Source of the DNA: Lepas anatifera
Lineage: Eukaryota > Arthropoda > Thecostraca > Lepadidae
Assembly (NCBI GenBank): GCA_034440635.1
Contig: JAOTON010001252.1
Coordinates: 1-64,000 of the forward strand
DNA length: 64,000 nt
Reading direction: 5' to 3'
A program made the position numbers and the translations under genes. The notes below the pieces were generated by a model. The model was not told where the DNA came from. It was given only the letters and a program-made list of their open reading frames with translations, and did no database searches. Positions 33,401 to 45,529 of the stretch are shown here, piece by piece (position 1 is the first letter of the stretch; the number at the start of each line of letters is the position of its first letter).

Positions 33401-34139
33401 AACGGCAGAGCTCATAATTTCCCATACTACAAGTATAGAGAGAGCCATATATCTCAGTTGAGTATAAAGGCACTTTATCACGTGATGAATCTATTACAAC
33501 CTATGAAAACCGCAACAAGTTCAGTCTTTATCATCATATAGCTCAAAACCTATGGGAGACGCGCGGGTATGGTCAGGCAGACGGTTGTAGAACTTGAGCT
33601 GGGCTTTTTTTGGGTACCAATTTCGAAAAGAAAATTTGGAAATATATAGTCATAAATTCCCAAAAAAAGAAAAAAATATTGTATTTTTTGCAGAAAAATA
33701 TTTCCCATTAACTCAGAAATTTGAGTTTAGAATATGTTGTTGAGATGACAATACCCATCTCAACAAAGAAAACTGCGCTCAAAAATGTTCAGAATTTTGA
33801 AAGTTATATGGTTTTAAAATTTTAGGCCATAATTGCAATGTTTTGGAAAAAGGGCCAAAACTGACCTTCAAAATTATGCTTTTGGTTCAGTTTAGTGTCT
33901 ATGCAGTAATGCTCAGTCCATTCTGTCTGTAAAAATCCAGTTTGGAACACTTAGCATCATATCTTCAGATATTTCGAACTTATAACTTTGGTAATGCATT
34001 TCACTACAAGTTAGAGGTAAAAGTTTCAAAAAATCATTTTGGAAGTACAAATTTGGATTTTTGCTTCAAACTTTGAGCAACAACTGGTAATTGATTGTGT
34101 GTAAAGAGAGTAACTTTGAGAGCTGTAGACTAAAAATAG

Positions 34140-34705
34140 AAAAATAGAAAAATAAAAGTTTAGAAAAATATAATCCAAAATTTTGAAAAAGTTTTTGCAA
34201 AATTCGAAAATCTGCAGCCGTCGGGATTTTTTATGGGTTCCTGCCTTTCATCCCTGCAAGTTTCAAGTATCTGATACCAGTCCTCAGAACAGACAACAAC
34301 TACTACTACCTCGGCCTGCGGCCTCGGCAGGTGCCGCTCTGGCGCAGGAGAAGCCGGTGACAATGTACGTTAGCCAAACAGTTCGATTGACAGTCGAGTT
34401 TTTTCAGCAGTTTGATACTTATAACAACGCAATGTTGGAGTTTTAGGTTTTGTGTTCTCATTATGGCTCCATTCAATCCCCTGTCTAGGCGCATGTTTTC
34501 CTAAATTAGCATGTCTCTGCATACGGCACCACGCTTGCCCTCTGTTCATGTCATCAAATAAATAAACACACGCATAATGTTTGTTTTGTTAAGCAAAGAC
34601 CGGGCATGACGAGAAGAAAGGAGATACAATATAAAATATGATGGGTTTTCCGACGGTATTTCACCTATACCTGCAGATTTTCACCCAATTCAACCTATTT
34701 GTTAC
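34140..34705 (+). repeat. Dispersed repeat with GC-palindrome cassette, copy 4
   Basis: Aligns with 31560-32170. The cassette lies at about 34309-34330, preceded by TCAGAACAGACAACAAC and followed by GCCGGTGACAATGTACG. The right edge runs directly into the 50-bp satellite array. Confidence 0.8.
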
Positions 34706-34714
34706 CGAGTTGTG

Positions 34715-37660
34715 CCCCAGCTCGAGACCTCAGCCCCACCACCGAACTCATGTCCTGGATCCGCCTATACTCGAGCTCCTTACCCCACCCCCTTACATAT
34801 GTCCTGGATCTGCCTATGCTCGAACTCCGTAGCCCCACCTCTATACTGCCCTGGATCCGCCTATGCTTGAACTCCTTAGCCCCTACCCCTACTGATGTCC
34901 TGGATCCGCCTATGCTCGAGCTCCCCGAACCCCACCCACGTACTGATGTCCTGAATCCGCTTATGCTCGAGCTCCTTAGTGTCCTGGATCTGCCTATGCT
35001 CGAACTCCGTAGCCCCACCTCCGTACTGCCCTGGATTCGCCTATACTTGAACTCTTTAGCCCCTACCACCCTACTAATGTCCTGGATCCGCCTATGCTGG
35101 AACGCCCGAGCCCCACCACCGTACTGATGTCCTGGATCCGCCTATGCTCGAGCTCCTTAGCCCCACCCCCGTACTGAGGCCTGGATCCGCCTTTGCTGGA
35201 GCTCCTTAGCCACACCCCCCGTACTGATGTCCTGGATCCGCCTATGCTGGATCTCCTTAGCCCAATCCCCGTACCGATATGATGGATCCGCCTCTGCTCG
35301 AGCTCCTTAGCCCCACACCCATACTGATGTCCTGGATCCGACTATGCTCCAGCTCATTAGCACCACCCCCGTACAGATGTCCTGGATCCACCTATGCTCG
35401 AGCTCCTTAGCCCCACCCCCGTACTGAGGCCTGGATCCGCCATTGCTGGAGCTCCTTAGCCCCACCCCCGTACTGATGTCCTGGATCCGCCTATGCTCTA
35501 ACTCCCTAGCCCCACCCTCGTTCTGATGTCCTGGATCCGCCTATTCTCTATCTCCCTAGGCCCACCCTCGTACTGATGTCCTGGATCCACCTATGCTCGA
35601 ACTCCGTATCCCCATCTCCGTACTGTCATGGATCCGCCTATGCTCGAGCTCCCTAGCCCCATCCCCGTACTGATGTCCTGGATCCGCCTATGCTCGAGCT
35701 CCTTAGCCCCACCCCCGAACTGATGTCCTGGATCTGCGTATGAGCGAGCCCCTTAGGCCCATCCCTGTACTGATGTCCTGGATCCGCCTATGCTCGAGCT
35801 CCTAAGCCCTACCACCGTACTGATGTCCTGGATCCGCCTATGTTCAAGGTTTTTAGCCCCATCCCCGAACTGATGTCCTGGATCCGCCTATGCTCAAACT
35901 CCTCAGGCCCATCCCCGTATTGATGTCCTGGATCCGCCTATGCTCGAGCTCCTTAGCCCCACGCACTTACTGATGCCCTGGTTCTGCCTATGCTCGAACT
36001 CCGTAGCCCCACCTCCGTACTGTCCTGGATCCGCCTATGCTCAAGCTCCTTAGCCCCATTCCCGTACTGATGTCCTGGATCCGCCTTTGCTTGAGGTCCC
36101 GAGGTCCAACCCCGTTCTGATGTCCTGGATCCGCCTATGATCGAGCTCCTTAGCCCCACCCCCGTACTGATGTCCTGGGTCCGCCTATGCTCTAACTCCC
36201 TAGCCCCACCCTCGTTCTGATGTCCTGGATCCGCCTATTCTCTATCTCCCTAGGCCCACCCTCGTACTGATGTCCTGGATCCGCCTATGCTCGAACTCCG
36301 TAGCCCCATCTCCGTACTGTCATGGATCCGCCTATGCTCGAGCTCCCTAGCCCCATCCCCGTACTGATGTCCTGGATCCGCCTATGCTCGAGCTCCTTAG
36401 CCCCACCCCCGAACTGATGTCCTGGATCTGCGTATGAGCGAGCTCCTTAGGCCCATCCCTGTACTGATGTCCTGGATCCGCCTATGCTCGAGCTCCTTAG
36501 CCCTACCACCGTACTGATGTCCTGGATCCGCCTATGTTTAAGCTCCTTAGTCCCATCCCCGAACTGATGTCCTGGATCCGCCTATGCTCAAACTCCTCAG
36601 GCCCATCCACGTATTGATGTCCTGGATCCGCCTATGCTCGAGCTCCTTAGCCCCACGCACTTACTGATGCCCTGGTTCCGCCTATGCTCGAACTCCGTAG
36701 CCCCACCTCCGTACTGTCCTGGATCCGCCTATGCTCAAGCTCCTTAGCCCCATTCCCGTACTGATGTCCTGGATCCGCCTTTGCTTGAGGTCCCGAGGTC
36801 CAACCCCGTTCTGATGTCCTGGATCCGCCTATGATCGAGCTCCTTAGCCCCACCCCCGTACTGATGTCCTGGGTCCGCCTATGCTCGAGCTCCTTACCCC
36901 ACCCCGAACTGATGTCCTGGATCCGTCTATGCTCGAGCTCCTTAGGTCCATCCCCGTACTGATGTTCTGAATCCGCCTATGCTCGAACTCCTTAGCCCTA
37001 CCCCTACTGATGTCCTGGATCCGCCTATGCTCGAGCTCCTTAGCCCCACCCCCTTACTGATGTCCGGGATCCGCCTATGCTCGAGCTCCTTAGCCCCACT
37101 CCCTTACTGATGTCCTGGATCAGCCTATGCTCGAGCTCCTTATCTCCACCCCCCGTACAGAGGTCCTAGATCCGCCTATGCTCGATCTCCTTAGCCCCAT
37201 CCCCGTACTAATATCATGGATCCGCCTATGCTCGAACTCCGTAGCCCCTACCCCCTACTGATGTCCTGGATCCGCCTATGCTGGAACTCCCGAGTCTCAC
37301 CCCTTACTGATGTCCTGGATCCGCCTATGCTCGAGCTCCTTAGCCCCACTCCCTTACTGATGTCCTGGATCAGCCTTTGCTCGAGCTCCTTATCTCCACC
37401 CCGTACAGAGGTCCTAGATCCACCTATGCTCGATCTCCTTAGCCCCATCCCCGTACTAATATCCTGGATCCGCCTATGCTCGAACTCCGTAGCCCCTACC
37501 CCCTACTGATGTCCTGGATCCGCCTATGCTCTAACTCCCTAGCCCGACCCTCGTACCGATGTCCTGGATCCGCCTATGCTCTAACTCCCTAGCCCGCCAC
37601 TTGTACCGATGTCCTGGATCCGCCTATGCTCGAGCTTCTTACCCCCACACTCGTAAGGAC
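34715..37660. repeat. 50-bp satellite-like array with 694-bp higher-order repeat
   Basis: About 58 variable copies of a 50-bp unit (TACTGATGTCCTGGATCCGC, CTATGCTCGAGCTCCTTAGC, CCCACCCCCG) lie in one orientation. Blocks 35461-36154 and 36155-36848 are near-identical over 694 bp, showing a 14-unit higher-order repeat. The open frames on both strands are translations of the array. The core CTGGATCCGCC resembles ends of hAT-like MITE fragments elsewhere in the window. Confidence 0.95.
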
Positions 37661-38375
37661 CCCACTTCCGTGCCCCCCCGAAACGACATAGGCGGAACCA
37701 AGGGGGGAAAGGGGACAGGTGCCCCCCATAGAATCTTAGCGCCCCTAAAATTGTCCCGGAAACCCCTGGAAAGTTCGTTGGCACACCCTGAAATGTCGTT
37801 TTCCCCGAGATGCAGGTATCGGGGTCTACTGATAGGTTTTAGCGCCTACTTGATAGGTTTTCCGGCCAAAAGTGGCGTCCCTGGTGTAGATAGCGCCCAC
37901 CAGGAAGTTTTTCCCTTCCACCTCGCCCCCGATAGGCAATCCTGGATCCGCGTATGGGAAGCGACATTTCAAGGAGCGTCATCGACCTTGAGAGGCGTGT
38001 CTTTACAATTTCAGAGGGCGCCGATGGTCGATTGGGGGTTGGGGGAGGGGGATGGGGGAGAAGGGTGAGGGGGGGGCACCTAGCCTACTTATTCCCTGGA
38101 TCCACCCATGGTCCAAAAACAAAAACATAATGCTCTAATTGTAAACTCGGACTTTTACGGTACTCTAATTACTTGTGATGCATTATGGGTAGTATTGGGT
38201 ACTTTTTTACCAGACCATAAATAAACAGAAACGGCTGCGCCGATCGCCGGCGTTGCCGCGGAATGGACGCAGGGGTGACGCGTGGTGATTTGCTACAACG
38301 TTGCGTGGAGAAACGGCATGTTTGTAAAGGTAACTTGGTGTTTCATTGATATCTATGCAGATGGAATGTCGACAT
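37661..38375. other. GC-rich transposon debris
   Basis: Contains G- and C-runs and isolated CTGGATC-type MITE ends (near 37939 and 38095) but no definable element or gene. Confidence 0.4.
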
Positions 38376-38479
38376 ATGTCTCTTACCTAGCTGCATGCAA
38401 AATTTCATTTCCCTCCAATGACTCTAACCACCCTAAACCCCGGTGTGAAGCAGAAATGAACTGATAAAATTACCACTGT

Positions 38480-39280
38480 GAAATTTATTTTACGGCTTAT
38501 AGCGCGGAAGCCGTAAGAGATAAGTGGGGGTATGAGTGAGGATAATGACGGCAACGAAGTTTTCTATCCAGCCGTGTTAAGTTCAATACCGTAGCTATCA
38601 TGGTCTGGAAACCAGGGGGCTGAGAATAAAAATTTTAAAAACTTATATTTTATTTTTGCCTATAAAATAAAAAGTTTCAGTCTGAAAGTTTTTATCTCTA
38701 AATATATAATAAAGGAGGCTATTTTCTTTTATTATCTGAAATGGGAACTAATTTTTATCAATTAGATCGGAAGATATAAGGGTTTGAATGATATTTTGGG
38801 AAATGCAGACCTTCACGGAATGGGCCAAAAAGGACCCTTAAATTTCCGTTTTTGTTTTGTTTCTGTGCTTGTGCAGTACTGCACAAATCGGACTTTAAGT
38901 TGATATTTGACTCAGAACCTGAACTGCTGTAGCTTCAGATATTTCGAGCCTGTAGTTTAGACCATGAGTTTTATGCCAAATTTAGGGTGCAAAGTTTAAA
39001 AGCTAATTTAGCGCCCTAAATTTAAAGCTTTTTCTTTCCAACTTTTTGTGTGAACTACAAATTTGTCTGATTTAAAAGGGTGCAAGTTTAAAGACTGTAG
39101 ATGAATTAGCAAAAAATAGAAAAATAAAAGTTACAAATCACATAATGCAAAATTCTGGGAAAAATTTTGAAAATTTTGAAAATTGACAACCGTGGTGCTT
39201 ATTCATTTGGAAGTGCCTTCTATCCACAAAAGTTTTAGGTCTCTGATACCAGCGCTCAGAACAGACAACAACAACAACAA
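38480..39280. repeat. Dispersed repeat related to 31- and 34-kb copies
   Basis: The start is an inverted match to 24150-24440. The middle and end parallel 33900-34310, including CTGATACCAGCGCTCAGAAC followed by AGACAACAAC. After that point the GC-palindrome cassette is replaced by a different hairpin block (39280-39540). Confidence 0.6.
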
Positions 39281-39545
39281 CAACAGACAACCACGACGAG
39301 ACCGGAAAAACTGTCAGAATAGAAGCCGTTTCTTACTTCGTTCGTCACCGGCTTCTGACTACGGACAACAGAGAACGAAAAACTGTCAGTATAGAAGCCG
39401 TTTCTCACTTCGTTCGTCACCGGCTTCTGACAACAACAACAACAACAGACCACGACGAGACCCGTCTGAGCGGCCAGAATAGAGCCGCTTGAGAAATCTC
39501 AATGCGCTTCGCTCCATGGATTTCGTCATGCGGCTCTGACAAAAT
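39280..39545. repeat. Nested hairpin and tandem block
   Basis: Two tandem copies of a segment with AGAAGCCGTTTCTTACTTCG and TTCGTCACCGGCTTCTGAC each fold into a hairpin (AGAAGCCG against CGGCTTCT). They are flanked by (CAA)n runs and AGACCACGACGAGAC. A third related hairpin, AGAGCCGC against GCGGCTCT, follows at 39477-39540. Confidence 0.75.
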
Positions 39546-40524
39546 GACATTATAAACGAGCTAAACAAGGATTAACATTTTCACGTTCCTGAGTTAATTT
39601 GACGTGGTGCAGAAAATTATTTAATCACGGAATAAAAAAAAACACATTAGCACAAATACGCTCACACGAGAATTAATTGTAAGGACATACTTTAAACAAT
39701 CACACACACATCGGTGCATCATACATTCATACATCACAAAGATTTCACATATAATCACACAGCAGTCAACATGCCTTTACACAAGGTACGTTCACGAAAG
39801 GGATGCGCCGTAGCTATGTAATATTGAGGGTTTTAAGATGATAAATATTTGATAAGGTATTCAAAATGTCAAATAGATAATAGTAGTTAATGTCAAAACT
39901 CTGTTTTTTTCATTTTATACCCATATCCACAAGATCCATTCACTAAATACGTCACTAATTTGCTGGAAGCAAATCGACACAGTAACACTTTGCGCTCTAG
40001 TTGCATGATCTGCGCCATATTCTGCAATATTCCTTCAATATGGTATCAATAATATGAAGTGAACTGATTTTTTCCTTTCCGAATGCCCAGGAACAAATTC
40101 AGGCGTATGAAAGAAGTCCATTACTCAGCTTTGTAAGACCTTTTTCTAACGCAAATAAAATGTCGAATTCTTCTAATCTCAACAAAGTTAGGGGTCTTTT
40201 TCTAAGACAGAAAAGACCAAAGATTGCAAAGAAAAAGAAAGAAGGCCTCTTTGAGACACTCTTTGACACTCTTTGAGTACTTGGGTATCAAAGAAGAGAC
40301 ACTCTTTGAGTGTCTCTTGCCCTTTGGGGATCAGCAAAACACTTCCTAATTTGGTAAAGTTTTCAATGTTGAATATGGGTGAAGGGATTCTTTTGCGCCG
40401 TTGTGACGTCACAGCATGGCGGCTCGTGACCAGGGGCTGCACTGCAGTTGCTAACCAGCTCACGCACAACGAAGTCATGGTGAGGAAGCTCCACCGGATG
40501 ACGCAGTTTCGTCTTCTCTTGTAT

Positions 40525-40985
40525 GTCTGCGCATGACTTTGTGCGCCAGTGGCATCTGATGCACCCAGCAACGACATGCACTTTATCAAGACCTCATCCG
40601 GTACAAGAGTGTGGACCACCAAGTAGCCAAGGCTGCTCTGTGGGTCCTACGACGTCACATGTCGTAGGAACATTCAGCAACCAATTGTGCCGTTCAATCT
40701 CTGCAGCGACTTTGTCAGCAATGACAAAAAGAAAGAAATATGTGAAAAGCGCTTCAGCATAATCCACCCCAGTGAAGGATTCACAGAAGATCCATCGTCG
40801 GTGTTCCTTTACAACACCACACAGCTCGCTGACCTAGTATTAGAATCATGCTTGGACAACATTGGACTTCGTAAGCCCGACAGATCACCCCTGACTGGCA
40901 AAAGCGCCTGTGAAATGGGGTGTAGACAAATAGTGCAACATGATTCACATCCTTATCAAGTACTTAAAAGTGGGAAATGAAGTTG
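40525..40985 (+). pseudogene. Remnant of the unnamed protein family (QD..RY, PFNLCSDFVS)
   Basis: A plus frame gives ALYQDLIRYKSVDHQVAKAA then LWVLRRHM and a stop. A shifted frame continues QQPIVPFNLCSDFVSNDKKK and RFSIIHPSEGF up to 40980. This parallels FQDMETY...KATVL and WYLTGENVALWLL...VSTDE in the protein inside the 11308-14269 element. One frameshift and stop lie near 40648. The downstream frames at 41050-41340 may continue the element but are unrecognised. Confidence 0.5.
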
Positions 40986-41349
40986 TAGAGCGAGGTAGTG
41001 GTATGCTGAAGGATTTGACCAGCCGAGAAAGATGTGAATAGCACCTTGAATAACTTCTGCAGGGGGAAATCGCAGGAGAAAACTTCCCTAGCTCTCCAAG
41101 AAAGTTATAAAGTATGTCTAGGAGGGGGCACTTCCCGAAGTAGCAACAACCTCATGCGCCCGCACTTTCTCGCCACTAAGGCGCGTGGCCTGCAGGGGTG
41201 CACACAGCATGAAGACAGCCGCAACATTCCGAAAATATATTTCACTATCAGCACATGCAGATGCAATATAACTTCCTGTCCAGAACTGCTTTTGGCGCAT
41301 TTTACCACCCAAAGCATTTCTAGAAGTGAGCAAGAATTCGCCGGTTGAG

Positions 41350-42110
41350 GCCTCATAAACGGGAATTGTCCTTTATACCATAGCTTAAGACCTTGTTCCC
41401 TTGGTTTACGATATTCTATGACCTCCAGCATGACCGTATGACCATTTTGCATAAGCAGGCTTTAAAAAAAACATGTTTGGAATTATCACGATCATTACAG
41501 CGTGAGCCGTATTATAGCCCCATTTATCCATTTTTGACGGAAACTCGATATCTTCCAGGTCCCATGAGGCAGACCGAAATATTGCCCGATTTCGATAAAA
41601 ATGGCACCGATCGAGTCCACTTAGACTAAAGAAAGGGAAAAGTCACGAAACCTGACAAAATCAATTGTTTTTGAAAAATGCAATGGCCTACAATGTACAT
41701 ACAAGTATAAACTGAACAATTTATACATGTTCCATGGCGTAATCAAACCAGCACTCCCATAATCACCCCCTCCCCCCAGCGATCACGTAATTGGAAAGCT
41801 AATTTATACTAAGTCTGTCGAGCCATGAAATCACTGGTCCCACCCCCTCCCCCGACAGTCTGATATGGAATTGTCCCTCCCCCCTAAAAAATAGGGTCTA
41901 CATCCGCTTCTTATTCCGGTGATCCAGACGGTCGGGGTCTTTAAATGATGAGAAAGCAGCCTGCGGTTACATGATGCCCCTAAAGTCGTCGCACACACGT
42001 ACTAATGACTCAACAAAGAATAAAAACAAAGTACAGCGCTGTCGGCCATTTAAAATTGGTCGGCTCCGCAGGCATCGCTCAAACCTGGTAATCAAAGGTG
42101 AAATCTTCAT
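41350..42110. other. Stretch without recognisable genes
   Basis: Only chance frames are seen; C-runs near 41760-41890 suggest decayed MITE ends. Confidence 0.4.
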
Positions 42111-42131
42111 CTGCGACGTGAGTGCATATAC

Positions 42132-42256
42132 TGGGGACGCTGGACGCTGGTGCGGCGGAGACCGAGGCCTGCTGGCGCGCCGCCTCCTGCTTGAAGCGTC
42201 GCTCAAGATGCGTCTGGGGCGACTCCAGAGCGTCGTACTCCCGCAACTCCCGGGCA
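42132..42256 (-). CDS. Candidate upstream MKS1 exon
   Basis: A 125-bp minus-strand exon follows a pyrimidine-rich stretch ending GTCGACAG and ends at a GTATATG donor. The frame gives RELREYDALESPQTHLERRF then KQEAARQQ. It aligns without gaps over 23 residues with the FEVDLYQN...YRQE segment of vertebrate MKS1 (E, Y, Q, L, acidic, aromatic, basic, QE). Identity is low, the distance to the next exon is 13 kb, and phase cannot be tested because an intermediate exon is missing. It might instead belong to another gene on this strand. Confidence 0.4.
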
Positions 42257-42969
42257 CTGTCGACAGTGAGCTATCATGGTGAGACGGCCAGGGAGAGCAT
42301 ACAGCCAGAGAAACACAGCTCCCGATCCTCGGTTACTGAACGAACCACCTGCAGCAAGGCACCTGCGAGACAGTACTGATGCCCTCGGTTTAAAACTCTG
42401 TGCCCCCTGCGCGCCACACATTACTTACTACGTGTGACCCTGCACCTGTCGTTGTAAACGCGTAGTAGTCACGTGACCCAGGTATGCGTGCCAGTCGAGC
42501 GAAGGGTCGGGGATTATCAGAGGCGTTGGCAAGCCAGCCGAAGACAACCCCGTCGGAATGCAGAAAAATCCGTCTCGCAGATGTCGGATTAAGAAATAAC
42601 TAGGACCGCTGAAAAATTGTTAAAAATACTTATGATACTTATTTACCCGTCTGTAAAGCTAGAAGCACCATAGGCTCTGAGATATCCATCCTAAACCGAT
42701 CGAGCCTAGTCATAGCAATTTCAAATGCGGCGCACTGTGCCCCTTGTGTTTCAGGATTAATTAGGCTTACTAAAAAGCACAGTTATCTTTATAAGTAACT
42801 GTATTCAGCTAATGACATAATTATTAACTGTCCAGTGGTTTGAAACACATATATTCAGTAGTACACGTTTAAACGTAAAAAGAAAATAATCAAACGTGTA
42901 ATTCCGAGCGAAAATAAAGTAAGGGACTCCAGCCCTAGCTAATGACGTTCAGACGCAGGAGGATCACGT

Positions 42970-45515
42970 GATAATAATGTAAGGAAAGCTGAAAATGTTT
43001 ACTCCTAGAAGCATCATTTGATAGGTTGGTATCAGTATTCGGTTTAAAAAAACTAACAAACTATGGACAGCTAACCCGAGTTCTCCGTAAAACAACTGAA
43101 CATTCCTACCTACTACACCACCGCTCCGCACCCTGGCGCCACCCCACTAGTCCGGACAGGCGACCCGTTTGGAGGTCACGTGACTCTCCTGCCGGTACTT
43201 CCGACTAATCTAGGCCCCTCGCGGAGACGGAATCTGGCGCTGAACGCTGGGGTGGACCAGAAAATAATTTCAAGAAAAATACTGGCATCCCGAAATGTTA
43301 GTGAAATCGATTTTTCGTTAACAGTTGAGATACAACAATCTGCTGTACCCACTGTCACGTTATCATAGGTAAGATGGTGCAGCAAAGTGTCAACAGGCCG
43401 ATCATTTTTTCAGAGGCTGGCTCATCAGTCATTGCTTTGTCCTGCATCCGCTTGCACCTCATGCGCGAATTCAGGGAAGGCAAGAGAGGGCACTTGCTCC
43501 TTTCCCAAGATCGAGCCTCACCGCCCCTGAAATGGTCACGGCTTCCACTTAAAATTTCGATGGCGCCATCCTAAACTTTCGTTTGCCACCCACTTACTCT
43601 TCCCCTCAGGATGAAAATGAGCACCCCCACCATAGGTTTCGATGCCCCCCCTCCCCCGGCTCGGATGGCGACCCGCTTTCGATTAAAGGGAATGTGGCAC
43701 CTTCACAACGTGATTTTAACTGAGATAACCAAGTTGTAAAGCAGGTCGGAAAACCCGGTACTCCATATTTCATTTGTCTTGGAACTCGATATTTCCGTAG
43801 AAAAAGCTAAATCTACCTGACACCAGCCCCCTCAGCCCCCGTCGCCGGCGGCTTGTTGTGAGCTACTGGTGTGACGACATATGCTGACGTACGATGAGCA
43901 TCAGCCAATCGAAGCCCTTGAAGCGTTTCAAGTATGGTAGTGGTTGCCAGATCGTGACATCATCCACAGTCTGATATTTATTCCTTTTTTAGAGGAGTAT
44001 TTTTAAAACAAAATATTGAGCTTATTGTACATTTCTCAGAGAAATCATGAGTGGTTTCATTATTTTTGACTAAAAGTACGCCTAATTACACTAAATTCAG
44101 GATTCGACCAAGGTGCCACATTCCCTTTAAGTGCCCACCCCCATAAGAAATCCTGGAATTGCCTACGCTGCACCCTCGACAACTATGTTATCCCCCTTCT
44201 GCCAACTTCCTGGCAATGATGTGATCCCCCCGTCTGCCTCCTGGCAGTAATGCCACTTTTACGCACACAATTCTGCGTCCAATGGCATTAGGTGTTCAGC
44301 TCTCAATAGTCTGTACAAGTACATGTTGCGAAAGTATCGTTCCGTTCCAGGGGTGTCCAACCAGGCGGGAACATGAAGTTTGGGAACCACATGTCTGAGG
44401 GCGTGGCGTGTTCGGCTGGTCGACCTCCACAGTGGTTAACAGGTCGGACCAACGAGGCTGGGGTCAGTCGGGGAGGGTGGGGCGACCCAGTGCTTTCACT
44501 TTCAGCAGTGGAAGCTCCTGTCTTTGAGCCTCCCCGACAGAAAGGCGAAGCACCGTAGTGATAATTACTCGGTTCCACTGCAATGGGCCAGCAAGTATCC
44601 CTCCCCACTATTGAGAGCGGAACGCCAAATAGGTACCATTGGAGGCAGGACCGTGTGTATAAGGGTGGTATTACTGCCGGGAGGCGGAGGGGGAGCAGAG
44701 GTCACATTATTGCCAGAAAGTTGGCAGGAGGGGGATAACATGGTTGTCGAGGGTGCAGAATGGGCAAATAGGATTTCTTATGGGGGGGACACATGATTGA
44801 AAGCGGGTCGCCATCCGAGCCAGAAGGGGGAGGGGTGATAAACCAAAACCTATCGTGGGGTGCTCATTTGCATCCTGAGGGGAAGAGTAAACGGGTGGCA
44901 AACGAAAGTTTATGATGGCGCCACTGACATTTTAGCGGAAGCCGCGACCATTTCAGGGGCGTTGAGGTTCAATCTAGGAAAGGGAGCAAGTGCCCTCCCT
45001 TGCCTTCCCTGAATTCACCCATGAGGTGCAAGGGATGCAGAACTCAAACTAATGACTGATGAGCCAGCCCCTCAAAAATGATCGGTCTCTTGACACTTTG
45101 CAGCACCATCTTACCTATGATACAGTGGTTACAGCGGATTGTATCTTAGTTGTTCCGAAACATCGATTTCAAGAACATTTTGGGATGACAGCGCTTCTCT
45201 TGAAATTACTTTCTGGCCCGCTCCAGCGTTAAGCGCCAGATTCCGTCACCGCCAGTGTCCTCGATCAGTCGGAGGTACCGGCGGCAGAGTCACGTGAACT
45301 CCAAACGGGTCGCCTGTCCGGACTAGTGGGGTGGCGGCAGCGTGCGGAGCCGTGGTGTAGTAGGTAGGATGTTCCGCTCTCTTGCAGAGCATTCTGTTTC
45401 GAACCCGTGTTGGCTGTGCATAGCTTGGCAGTTTTTTTCCAAAACTGAACACTGATGCCAACCTATCAAATAATGCTTCTAGGAGCAAACATGTTCAGCT
45501 TTCCACACATTGTCA
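42970..45515. repeat. 2.5-kb long inverted repeat
   Basis: The left arm (about 42970-43682 and 44131-44310) and the right arm (about 44608-45515) are inverted copies. Markers are CTCCTAGAAGCAT, GACAGGCGACCCGTTTGGAG, CTTCCACTT/AAGCCGCG, GATGGCGACCCGCTTTC and TATTCTGC/GCAGAAT. The central spacer is about 300 bp. A tRNA-like segment sits in the right arm near 45338-45410 and inverted in the left arm near 43085-43125. A MITE at 43687-44126 interrupts the left arm only. Confidence 0.85.
43687..44126. mobile_element. TTAA-target MITE, copy 2
   Basis: A 440-bp element with ends AGGGAATGTGGCACCTT and AAGGTGCCACATTCCCT is flanked by perfect TTAA on both sides (43683-43686 and 44127-44130). It is about 90% similar by eye to 689-1135. 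The right arm of the surrounding inverted repeat has no insertion at the matching place. Confidence 0.92.
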
Positions 45516-45529
45516 TGTCGTAGACGAGC

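Noticed and set aside
34695..37509. Pro/Leu/Ser-rich frames on both strands
   Set aside because: They are translations of the 50-bp satellite units.
40188..40622. Minus-strand THAP-like zinc-finger protein
   Set aside because: The C/H spacing does not fit THAP, and the opposite strand explains the region better as a remnant of the unnamed protein family.
45338..45410. tRNA-Ala-like gene in the right arm of the long inverted repeat
   Set aside because: A- and B-box-like words exist, but the anticodon arm and acceptor stem do not close properly; noted only as tRNA-like within the repeat.
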